Assembly: GCA_934090935.1 (NCBI GenBank)
Contig: CAKOKD010000004.1
Span: 41,011 to 105,010 of the forward strand
DNA length: 64,000 nt
Direction: 5' to 3'
Origin: an uncultured Bacilli bacterium
Lineage (GTDB): Bacteria > Bacillota_I > Bacilli_A > RF39 > UBA660
The notes beneath the pieces were generated by a model, which was not told the DNA's origin, made no database searches, and saw only the letters and a program-made list of their open reading frames with translations. Positions 33,171 to 41,080 of this stretch are shown piece after piece (positions within the stretch are counted from its first letter, which is position 1; each line of letters starts with the position of its first letter). Position numbers and translations under genes: made by a program.

Positions 33171-35156
33171 ATGGAACTAGAAAATGTGAAAGGAATTGGT
33201 CCAAAAACAAAAGAATTATTGAACAAATTAAACATATATAATGTGGATGAATTAGTAAGATATTATCCTTATCGTTATAACGTTTATAGTCCAACTAATA
33301 TACTTGATCATGAAGATGAACAAATATGTATAACTGGTATTATTGAAAGTGTTCCAAAGTTAAGTTACATTAAAAGAAACTTAAATAAAATTGGATTCAC
33401 ATTTTTAACTTCAAATATTAGATGTAATGTTGTGATTTTTAATCGAGCTTTTATAAATAGATTTTTAACAGTTGGAAAGCCTATTACTTTAGTCGGTAAA
33501 TATAAAAAAGATAAAAATCAATTTATTGCCAGTGATATAAAACTTACACCAATATATAAAACTGAAGTAGAACCAGTATATCATTTAATAAGCGGATTAA
33601 AAACATCAACACTTGAAAATAGTATAAAATCAATTCTTCAAAGTGATATAAAGATAAATGAAATAATACCTGAATATATAAATGAAGAATATAATTTTAT
33701 TTCAAGTAAAGATGCTATTAAGGAACTACACTTTCCAACAAGTTTAGAAGAAACAAAGAAGGCAAATTTGAAATTGAAATATGAGGAACTATTTGAATTC
33801 TTATTTAAAATAAATATTATCAAATATCGTGATCAACTATTTAATGATTATGTGATAAAACACGTTGATGATGAAATGATTGAAAATGTAAAAAAAATGA
33901 TACCTTTTAGTTTAACAAAAGATCAAGAAGAAACATTAAATGAAATAGTAAAGGACTTTAATAGTTTTAAAAGAATGAATAGACTTGTTATGGGTGATGT
34001 AGGTTGTGGTAAGACTATAGTTGCTTTTATAGCAGTTCTTTTAAATCTAGAATGTGGATATCAAAGTGCCATTTTAGCTCCAACAGAAGTATTAGCAGTT
34101 CAACATTATGATAACTTTAAAAATTTGTTTCCAAATGTAAGAACTGAATTGCTTGTTGGAAGTAAAACAAAGAAACAAAAAGAAGTAATAAAAGAAAAAC
34201 TTAAAAATGGAGAAATAGATGTTCTTATTGGAACTCATGCTATGTTAGAAGACGATGTAGAGTTTGAAAATATTGGATTAGTTGTAACAGATGAACAACA
34301 CCGTTTTGGAGTTAATCAAAGAAAAAGTTTACAAAATAAGGGTGATTTTGTTGATGTGCTTTATCTTTCTGCAACACCAATACCGAGGACATATGCTTTA
34401 ACTATATATGGAGATATGGATATATCCATAATTAAAGAAAAACCAGCAGGAAGAAAAGAAATAAAAACTATGGTTTTGAAATTTAGTGAGTTAGATAAAG
34501 TTATATCTTCAATAGAAGAAGAAGTAAAAAACGGACATCAAGTGTATGTTGTTGCTCCTTTAATTGAAGAAAGTGAATCCGATCTTAATGATGTAAACAC
34601 AATATATGATTTACTAAGTAAAAATTTAAAAGACATAAGAATTGATATATTACATGGTAAAATGAAAAATGTTGATAAGGATAAAGTTATTAACAATTTT
34701 AAAGAAGGGAACTTAGATCTAATAATATCTACAACAGTAATTGAAGTAGGGGTAGATGTTAAAAATGCAACATTAATGGTTATATTTAATGCTGAACGTT
34801 TTGGCCTTGCAACTTTACACCAATTAAGAGGAAGGGTTGGAAGAAACAGCTTGGAATCAAAGTGTATTTTAATAAGCGATCAAGAAAAGGAAAGACTTCA
34901 CGTACTAGAAGAGAGTAATGATGGCTTTTATGTATCTGAAATGGATTTTAAAATGCGCGGAAGTGGAGATTTATTTGGTATAAGACAAAGTGGAGATATG
35001 ATATTTAAAATAGCTGATATTAAAAAAGATTATAAAATTCTTGTTCAATGTAAAAAAGACGTTGATGCCTTTATTTTAGATAACATTGAAAATAGTTTTA
35101 GAAATTATAAATACTACAACACGATTTTAAATAGTTTAATGAACAATAACGATTAG
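33171..35156 (+). CDS. recG: ATP-dependent DNA helicase RecG
   Basis: A 661-residue superfamily 2 helicase. An N-terminal wedge domain (residues 1-230, OB-fold, with KGIGPKTKELLNKLNI helix-hairpin-helix) precedes the helicase core. That core has MGDVGCGKTIVAF (motif I), DEQHRFGVNQR (motif II, DEQH as in RecG), LSATPIPRT (III) and QLRGRVGRN (VI). RecG remodels stalled forks and Holliday junctions. The ATG at 33171 has ATGGAGG upstream. Length is close to the usual 680-700. Confidence 0.95.
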   Translation: MELENVKGIGPKTKELLNKLNIYNVDELVRYYPYRYNVYSPTNILDHEDEQICITGIIESVPKLSYIKRNLNKIGFTFLTSNIRCNVVIFNRAFINRFLTVGKPITLVGKYKKDKNQFIASDIKLTPIYKTEVEPVYHLISGLKTSTLENSIKSILQSDIKINEIIPEYINEEYNFISSKDAIKELHFPTSLEETKKANLKLKYEELFEFLFKINIIKYRDQLFNDYVIKHVDDEMIENVKKMIPFSLTKDQEETLNEIVKDFNSFKRMNRLVMGDVGCGKTIVAFIAVLLNLECGYQSAILAPTEVLAVQHYDNFKNLFPNVRTELLVGSKTKKQKEVIKEKLKNGEIDVLIGTHAMLEDDVEFENIGLVVTDEQHRFGVNQRKSLQNKGDFVDVLYLSATPIPRTYALTIYGDMDISIIKEKPAGRKEIKTMVLKFSELDKVISSIEEEVKNGHQVYVVAPLIEESESDLNDVNTIYDLLSKNLKDIRIDILHGKMKNVDKDKVINNFKEGNLDLIISTTVIEVGVDVKNATLMVIFNAERFGLATLHQLRGRVGRNSLESKCILISDQEKERLHVLEESNDGFYVSEMDFKMRGSGDLFGIRQSGDMIFKIADIKKDYKILVQCKKDVDAFILDNIENSFRNYKYYNTILNSLMNNND

Positions 35157-35164
35157 GTGAAATT

Positions 35165-35608
35165 ATGAAGAAGATAGAATTGGAAATAGAAACTTATAGG
35201 TATCAATTAGAGGAATATTTACTATCAATTGATGGCATAATAGATGTAAAAAAAGAGGAAAAAGGATATAACTTCTTTATTACAATTACTTATGATGAAA
35301 CAAAAATATTTATTGAAAGAATAGAAAAAGAAATCTTGTTATATGTCGATAGCTTAAATGTTCCAGTGATTGTATCATTTAACAAATTTGAAGATAATGA
35401 GGTAATAAAAGAAATAGTTATTGAAGATGGATGTTGTGAATATTGTATGAAAGGTAGTGTAGAAAAGTTATCTAAGATAGATGGAATAGGTTTATTTTCA
35501 TTTGATCAAGATAATGGTTACTTCGATGTTCATGCTAAACTTGGATATAATCCAAATAAAATAAGCGAAGAAAAATTAAAAGAAATAGAAGCAAGTTTAG
35601 AAGTTTAA
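35165..35608 (+). CDS. Small protein with HMA-like (heavy-metal-associated) domain
   Basis: A 147-residue protein I cannot name. The C-terminal half has CCEYCMKGSVEKLSKIDGI followed by YFDVHAKLGYNPNKISEEKLKEIE. The CxxC, the following helix and the strand with YNPNKIS correspond to the heavy-metal-associated ferredoxin-like fold (GMxCxxC). The N-terminal half reads as another domain of similar beta-alpha pattern without the cysteines. It starts 9 bp after recG. A metal or redox role is only inferred. Confidence 0.55.
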   Translation: MKKIELEIETYRYQLEEYLLSIDGIIDVKKEEKGYNFFITITYDETKIFIERIEKEILLYVDSLNVPVIVSFNKFEDNEVIKEIVIEDGCCEYCMKGSVEKLSKIDGIGLFSFDQDNGYFDVHAKLGYNPNKISEEKLKEIEASLEV

Positions 35609-35640
35609 CGTCAATAAGAATAAAATAGTTATTAAACATA

Positions 35641-35669
35641 TTGACAGATTTTTAAAATTTGTATATCAT
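35641..35669 (+). promoter_or_regulatory. Sigma-A promoter of the small RNA at 35676-35778
   Basis: TTGACA (35641-35646) and TATCAT (35664-35669) are separated by exactly 17 bases. The predicted start is at about 35676. Confidence 0.75.
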
Positions 35670-35675
35670 TATATG

Positions 35676-35778
35676 TAGCATGATAGACTCCCTATCATGC
35701 CGATATATCTAACGATTTTAACAATGTTAGTATATCAACCAAAACCCCCTGGCCATCCTTTATGGATGGCACTTTTTT
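35676..35778 (+). ncRNA. Candidate intrinsically terminated small RNA
   Basis: About 103 nt with a matched promoter and three hairpins. Hairpin 1 is a perfect nine-pair stem, GCATGATAG/CTATCATGC (35678-35700), closing the loop ACTCC. Hairpin 2 pairs GATATA and CTAAC with GTTAG and TATATC (35702-35736). Hairpin 3, GCCATCC/GGATGGC (35752-35770) followed by ACTTTTTT, is the terminator. The single-stranded AACCAAAACCCCCT precedes hairpin 3. The CTCC loop and the C-run are anti-Shine-Dalgarno-like. There is no open reading frame of note inside it. The family is unknown to me. Confidence 0.65.
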
Positions 35779-36333
35779 ATGTTAAAAAATAATTAATATT
35801 CATGATAATAATTGTTTTATTCATTTAATGAGTAACTGATAAAAAGCTACATTAAGATCAATTTTTTAGTGTAGAGAATATTTTATAAAAACTCAATATT
35901 AATTAAAAATATCACTCGTTAAAACTTTATGAACGATTTAATCGATGATTTTTAATTTTTTTTATAATTAGTACTTGTTAAATCAAACGTATCAAATACT
36001 AAACTATATTTTTGTGCAAAAGTTGTTTCCCGTATGTTGTTGCAACAAAAAGAATTAGCTATATAAGATGCAATAATTTCTGGTATAAGTATACCTCTAT
36101 AAAAGTATGATAATTCACCAAAATATGATTTATTGTATATTTGAACTCTTTTTTCTATAGAATTACTCTAACATAAACACTTCCAATAAATAAATTATTT
36201 AAAATTAAAAGTTAGTTAAGCTATTTATACAGAATTTATAAATTTATAATAAATTACTTGTCAAATAACAAAATTTCGAGGTTTTTATGCTATAATTATA
36301 CATATGAGTAATTAAATATATTTGGAGGATTTA
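35779..36333. other. Non-coding boundary between housekeeping genes and the defence island
   Basis: About 550 bp without an intact gene. A leftward 71-codon open stretch (35952-36167) may be a gene remnant. An extended -10 (TGCTATAAT at 36288-36296) probably drives the AbiTii gene. Nothing else is recognised. Confidence 0.5.
35952..36167 (-). pseudogene. Possible gene remnant (71 open codons without start)
   Basis: On the minus strand, codons run open from a stop at 36168-36170 to TAA at 35952-35954. The translation has a plausible composition, for example EKRVQIYNKSYFGELSYFYR and PEIIASYIANSFCC, but no start codon. It could be the 3' end of a gene broken when the defence island inserted. 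I do not recognise the family. Confidence 0.3.
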
Positions 36334-37002
36334 ATGAAAAGAAGAAGTAAAATTTTAGTGGATTTAATTAATGATAAAATAGATGTAAAAAAAGCATTTC
36401 AAATTTTATCGCTTCTGCTAGAAGATATTGAAAATAAAGATATTGAGAATTGGATGAAATATGAAATAAATGGTTATCCCAAAGGTGTAAAAGTTCCTGA
36501 ATATAGAATAATTAAAGCATCAATAATTGGAACAATTAAAACATATAACATGATTATAGGCAGTTACGATATTCCGGTACCTTTAAAAGAAAAAAAGGTA
36601 CTTAGCAAACATATTGTAAGAGATAGTGTCGCTGAAATAACTCAGTATGCTTTTGCTGAAGAACAATCAGAAAGACATTGCCTTTTATCACCATTAGATA
36701 TTGGATATATTAATTCTGTTGCATTGATACAAGAAGCAGAAGTAACACATGCGAATTTACAATTAAATATGTATGGTTATACAAACATTTTAAATTTATT
36801 GAAAGATAGATTAATTGAAATATTTAAAAAATTAGAAAAACAATATGGTTGTTTAGATGATTATTACATTGAATTTGAAAGTGAAAAAGATAAAGAAGAT
36901 ACATCCAAACAATTATTGAAAATTATTTATAACGATTATTCGGTAAAAATAGGTGACAATAATAGGATAGATAAGAGCAAAGTAGGTAATGATAATGATT
37001 AA
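36334..37002 (+). CDS. AbiTii-domain protein (putative abortive-infection component)
   Basis: A 222-residue protein whose N-terminal half matches the AbiTii pattern. It has an initial helical stretch RRSKILVDLINDKIDVKKAF, then DIENWMKYEINGYPKGVKVPEYRIIKA; the W-x-x-x-E-x-N-G-Y-P and PEYR segments are the hallmark. AbiTii-type proteins appear in phage-exclusion loci. The C terminus ends in the Asn-rich tail IGDNNRIDKSKVGNDND, which resembles the N terminus of the next protein. It overlaps that gene by 8 bp and leads into the type I restriction operon. I start at ATG 36334, preceded by TTGGAGG. Confidence 0.75.
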   Translation: MKRRSKILVDLINDKIDVKKAFQILSLLLEDIENKDIENWMKYEINGYPKGVKVPEYRIIKASIIGTIKTYNMIIGSYDIPVPLKEKKVLSKHIVRDSVAEITQYAFAEEQSERHCLLSPLDIGYINSVALIQEAEVTHANLQLNMYGYTNILNLLKDRLIEIFKKLEKQYGCLDDYYIEFESEKDKEDTSKQLLKIIYNDYSVKIGDNNRIDKSKVGNDND

Positions 37003-37159
37003 AATTGGTAATAACAATAAAATTAATAAATCTGTAATTGGAAATAATAATGAGACTACATCTCCCGAAGAGGAAAAATTTGTTTTAAAAAATATTATAA
37101 TACCGATTATGGTTGGATTAATTACAGCTGGCATTGTTTTTTTATTAAAATGGAATTAG
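36995..37159 (+). CDS. Single-helix membrane microprotein paired with the AbiTii gene
   Basis: A 54-residue protein. Residues 1-20 are MIKIGNNNKINKSVIGNNNE, close to the AbiTii tail. A short acidic linker (TTSPEEEKF) and one membrane helix (about residues 33-51, IIIPIMVGLITAGIVFLL) follow, with KWN at the end. The start ATG lies inside the AbiTii gene, so translation is coupled. A shared motif in a soluble protein and a tiny membrane protein suggests that the two interact at the membrane. It is not an annotated family known to me. Confidence 0.65.
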   Translation: MIKIGNNNKINKSVIGNNNETTSPEEEKFVLKNIIIPIMVGLITAGIVFLLKWN

Positions 37160-37175
37160 GTGGAGGTACCGTGGT

Positions 37176-38744
37176 ATGAATAATAAAAAAGAAAAAGAAA
37201 GAGAAGAACTTCATAAAACTATTTGGAAGATTGCAAATGAATTAAGAGGATCAGTTGATGGATGGGATTTTAAGCAATACGTTTTAGGATTGTTATTTTA
37301 TAGATTTATATCAGAAAACATTGAAAATTATGTTAACGAAAATCAAAGAAAAGCAGGTATTACAGATTTTCAATATAGAAATATTTCAGATGAAGAAGCA
37401 TTTCTTGGAAAAACACAAATACTTGATGAAAAAGGATTCTTTATACTTCCAAGTGAATTATTTTGTAATCTAAGAAAAGGTGCAGATAAAAATGAAAATT
37501 TAAATGTAGTAATTTCTAATATTTTTAATAATATTGAATCATCAGCAAGAGGAACGGCATCAGAGAATGATGTTAAAGGGTTATTTGATGATTTTACCAT
37601 AGATAATAAATTGGGTAATACAGTTGATGAAAGAAACGAAAAACTTGTTAAATTATTAAATGCAATAGGAGAATTGAATTTAGGAGATTATGAAGAAAAT
37701 AAGATAGATTTATTTGGTGATGCTTATGAATTTTTAATGACCATGTATGCATCATCTGCAGGTAAATCAGGTGGAGAATTTTTTACTCCACAAGAAGTTG
37801 GAGAATTACTTGCTAAAATAGTAATAATGGATAAAACATCTGTTAATAAAGTATATGATCCTGCATGTGGTTCAGGTGGATTATTACTTAAATTTGCTAA
37901 GATACTTGGCAAAGAAAATGTAAGAGAGGGCTTTTTTGGTCAAGAAAAAAATCTTACAACATATAACTTAGCTAGAATAAATATGTTCTTACATAATATT
38001 AATTACAATAACTTTAGTATTGAAAGAGGAGACACATTAATACATCCAGTTCATTGGAATAATGAACCATTTGATGCAATAGTATCTAATCCTCCTTATT
38101 CAATAAAATGGGCAGGCAAGTCTGATCCACTTTTAATAAATGATGAAAGATTTTCACCAGCAGGTGTTTTAGCACCAGAATCAAAAGCAGATTTAGCATT
38201 TACAATGCATATGTTATCATGGCTATCACCTAAAGGTACTGCAGCTATAGTTGAGTTCCCTGGTGTACTTTACAGAGGCGGAGCAGAACAAAAGATTAGA
38301 AAGTACATGATTGATAACAACTTTGTTGATACTGTCATTCAATTACCTTCTGATTTATTCTTTGGTACATCAATTGCAACTTGTATATTAGTATTAAAGA
38401 AAAACAAATTAGATAATAATATTTTATTCATAGATGCTTCTAATGAATGTATTAGAAATACTAATAAAAATAAATTATCAGATGAAAACATTAATAATAT
38501 AATTAGTTTATTAAAAGATAGAAAATCGGTAGAAAATAAATCTTATATAGCAACATATGATGAAATTAAAGATAATGATTATAATATATCAGTTAATTCT
38601 TATTTAAGAACAAATACAGAAGATAAAAAAATAGATATAAATGAAGTAAATAGAAAGCTTGCTGAAATTGTACCTAAACAGCAACAAATTAGAGAAGAAC
38701 TAGAAGAGATAATTAAAGAACTTGAGGTTGATTATCATGAGTAA
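37176..38744 (+). CDS. hsdM: Type I restriction-modification system, methyltransferase subunit
   Basis: A 522-residue N6-adenine methyltransferase. The N-terminal helical domain (WDFKQYVLGLLFYRFISEN) is typical of HsdM. SGGEFFTPQEVGELLAKI, YDPACGSGGLLLKF (AdoMet motif I) and AIVSNPPYS (motif IV, NPPY) form the catalytic domain. The C-terminal coiled coil KQQQIREELEEIIKELEV mediates subunit contact. It overlaps hsdS by 8 bp. With HsdS it methylates adenines in the bipartite target. Confidence 0.96.
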   Translation: MNNKKEKEREELHKTIWKIANELRGSVDGWDFKQYVLGLLFYRFISENIENYVNENQRKAGITDFQYRNISDEEAFLGKTQILDEKGFFILPSELFCNLRKGADKNENLNVVISNIFNNIESSARGTASENDVKGLFDDFTIDNKLGNTVDERNEKLVKLLNAIGELNLGDYEENKIDLFGDAYEFLMTMYASSAGKSGGEFFTPQEVGELLAKIVIMDKTSVNKVYDPACGSGGLLLKFAKILGKENVREGFFGQEKNLTTYNLARINMFLHNINYNNFSIERGDTLIHPVHWNNEPFDAIVSNPPYSIKWAGKSDPLLINDERFSPAGVLAPESKADLAFTMHMLSWLSPKGTAAIVEFPGVLYRGGAEQKIRKYMIDNNFVDTVIQLPSDLFFGTSIATCILVLKKNKLDNNILFIDASNECIRNTNKNKLSDENINNIISLLKDRKSVENKSYIATYDEIKDNDYNISVNSYLRTNTEDKKIDINEVNRKLAEIVPKQQQIREELEEIIKELEVDYHE

Positions 38745-39924
38745 GATAAATGATTTAATAAAAGAAATGTGTCCTAATGGTGTTGAATGTAAATTGTTAA
38801 AAGATGTATCTGAAATGAAGAGAGGGCAATCAATTACTACAAAAAATCTTAACGAAGGAAATTTCCCGGTAATTGCAGGAGGACAAGAACCATCTTTTTA
38901 TAACGATAAATACAATAGGGAAGGTGAAACTATAACTGTATCTAGTTCAGGTGCTTATGCTGGATTTTTGAATTATTGGAACGAACCAATCTTATGTACA
39001 GATTCTTTCACTATAAAATCAAAAAAATTAAATATGAGATATTTATTTCATTATCTAAAAATGATACAAAATGAAATTTATAATAAAAAAAAGGGAGCCG
39101 GTATACCACATGTTCATATATCAGATTTGGAAAAAATTAAGATTCCATGTCCTCCGTTAGAAGTGCAAGAAGAAGTAGTTAGAATTCTTGATAAATTTGG
39201 CGAGCTAGAAGCGGAGCTAGAAGCGGAGCTAGAAGCGAGAAAGAGTCAATATGAGTTTTGGCGTGGAAAAGTATTTGATACAAAGGGCAAAACAAAAACT
39301 TATAAATTAGAAGAAGTTTTAGAATCCTTGAAAACAGGTTTGAATCCTAGAAAGTTTTTTAGATTAAATACAGAAGATGCTGATGGTTATTATGTAACAG
39401 TTAGGGAAATTGGTGACAGAAATGTTAGATATTGGGAAAGTAAGGATCGAGTTAATAAGGATGGATTATTAAGAATAAACGAACGTGCAAACTTAGAAAT
39501 TGGCGATGTTCTTTTCAGTGGAACAGGTACTATTGGTAGAGTTTCCTTGATAGAAGAAACTCCGGATAATTGGAATGTAAAAGAGGGAGTTTATATTTTA
39601 AAGCCTAAAAAGGAAATAATTAATCCTATTTATCTTATGCATTTAATGAGATCTGATTACATGAAGAAACTATATTCTGATTATATTGTAGGAAGCCCTG
39701 TGTCGAGCGTACCAATGAGAGATTTAAAAAATGTAAAATTTGAGCTTCCTGATTTAGATACTCAAGAAAAAATATCAAATATTTTAGATAAATTTGATAG
39801 ATTAGTTAACGATATAACAGTTGGCCTTCCTGCTGAAATAGAATTAAGAAGAAAACAATATGAGTATTATAGAAATAAATTATTAGATTTTGAGGAAATT
39901 GATCATGAATTTATTGCTGAATAA
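38737..39924 (+). CDS. hsdS: Type I restriction-modification system, specificity subunit
   Basis: A 395-residue subunit with two target-recognition domains, each ending in a conserved helix. TRD1 is residues 1-140 followed by LEVQEEVVRILDKFGELEAELEA and QYEFWRGKVF. TRD2 is about 190-345 followed by TQEKISNILDKFDRL and QYEYYRNKLLDF. The TRDs read the two halves of the target and the helices set the spacing. Three 12-bp tandem repeats at 39202-39237 encode ELEA-type units in the central helix. The start ATG 38737 lies inside hsdM. It overlaps the next gene by 20 bp. Confidence 0.95.
   Translation: MSKINDLIKEMCPNGVECKLLKDVSEMKRGQSITTKNLNEGNFPVIAGGQEPSFYNDKYNREGETITVSSSGAYAGFLNYWNEPILCTDSFTIKSKKLNMRYLFHYLKMIQNEIYNKKKGAGIPHVHISDLEKIKIPCPPLEVQEEVVRILDKFGELEAELEAELEARKSQYEFWRGKVFDTKGKTKTYKLEEVLESLKTGLNPRKFFRLNTEDADGYYVTVREIGDRNVRYWESKDRVNKDGLLRINERANLEIGDVLFSGTGTIGRVSLIEETPDNWNVKEGVYILKPKKEIINPIYLMHLMRSDYMKKLYSDYIVGSPVSSVPMRDLKNVKFELPDLDTQEKISNILDKFDRLVNDITVGLPAEIELRRKQYEYYRNKLLDFEEIDHEFIAE
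39202..39237 (+). repeat. Three perfect 12-bp tandem repeats in hsdS
   Basis: GAGCTAGAAGCG occurs three times in a row, coding ELEAELEAELEA in the spacer helix between the two recognition domains. In EcoR124I-type enzymes, a change between two and three TAEL repeats at the same place alters the length of the non-specific spacer in the target. The repeats are GC-rich relative to the neighbourhood, so they stand out. Confidence 0.95.
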
Positions 39925-41080
39925 TGATTTGAATAATAAATTAAGGGAAGTTGTTAATAGTGATGATTTCTTTTGGAAAGACATGAATCAAAAAGAAAAT
40001 TGGCATTTAATATGTGCGGCTATGGATAGATTAGATTCATCAGTAGATTATATTAATAATCATTTAAATTACTCGGAAGATGAAAATGATATTATATTAT
40101 TTTTTGTTCATTGTAGTATTATTAAAGATGCGATATCGCAAGTATCAAAAGCATTAAAAATAGATTGTACCAATAAAGAAAATATATTTTTTAAATATGT
40201 AAAAGATTATGGTATTTTTGAAAAAATTGAGGAATATGAAAATTATAGAGGCAGTAAAAATGTTGCTGATGATCAATTCTATGAATATCTGAGATCATTG
40301 ATATTTGCACATCCTTCAGAAACAAGTTATTCAATTCCAAATAGAATACAAAATGAAATTCAATATTCTCCTTATTTATTAAGTGGTAGATTTGATTTTC
40401 ATAATGATTATAAAGATTCTATTGGAGTTGAAATATATAGTAATAAACGTGAAATTTCACATATTTGTATTTGTTTTAATGATTTGAAAAAATATATAAA
40501 AAATAAACATAATAAAATCGATTTGATAATAAATAAATACAAAATAATTGTTGAAGAATTTAAAAAAGAAAAGAAGAAGCACAAAGTAAATAGGAAACAA
40601 GACGACATTTTGATATTAAAAGAAATTGCAAATATTTTAGATGAAAGATATTTAGAACATTATGACATTGATAAATTAATAGATAATCTAGAATGCGTAT
40701 TAACTATAAAAAATAATTATAAAAATGTTGATATATATAGGAATCGGATAAAGAAAATTATACCAGATTTATGTGATGCTATTGATGTTTATGATTGCGA
40801 TGCAATTTATGAAATTTGCTATGAATTGTTGCATGCAAGACCAAAAGCTCATCAAATAATGTACTATCAATTAGAAAAAATATTTTGTTATTTAAATGAT
40901 GACGGATATGGTGATATTGAATGGGGATTAATTCAAGCAGAAGCATTTTCAAAAGAATTTGCTAAAAGATGGGTTACTATAAAACCATATGATATGAGTT
41001 TTAAAGAAATTAAATTGCTTGTTAATGTAGCATGTTATTTAGAATATAAAGAACAAATAAAGGAGAGTAAAAATGAGTAG
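39905..41080 (+). CDS. Unknown accessory protein between hsdS and hsdR (HEPN-like motif)
   Basis: A 391-residue, largely helical protein I do not recognise. The region near residue 130 reads FYEYLRSLIFAHPSETS, with Arg and His five residues apart (R-x5-H), as in some HEPN-type RNases. The C-terminal part has helical repeats and a KKEKKKHKVNRK basic patch near residue 225. It overlaps hsdS by 20 bp and hsdR by 8 bp, so it is an integral part of the type I operon. A regulatory or effector role for the operon is inferred. I favour ATG 39905 over the earlier in-frame start at 39890. Confidence 0.7.
   Translation: MNLLLNNDLNNKLREVVNSDDFFWKDMNQKENWHLICAAMDRLDSSVDYINNHLNYSEDENDIILFFVHCSIIKDAISQVSKALKIDCTNKENIFFKYVKDYGIFEKIEEYENYRGSKNVADDQFYEYLRSLIFAHPSETSYSIPNRIQNEIQYSPYLLSGRFDFHNDYKDSIGVEIYSNKREISHICICFNDLKKYIKNKHNKIDLIINKYKIIVEEFKKEKKKHKVNRKQDDILILKEIANILDERYLEHYDIDKLIDNLECVLTIKNNYKNVDIYRNRIKKIIPDLCDAIDVYDCDAIYEICYELLHARPKAHQIMYYQLEKIFCYLNDDGYGDIEWGLIQAEAFSKEFAKRWVTIKPYDMSFKEIKLLVNVACYLEYKEQIKESKNE

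Noticed and set aside
38861..38874. Second NBS-like sequence ATTTCCCGGTAATT in hsdS
   Set aside because: Two mismatches break the palindrome, so it is likely chance within coding sequence.
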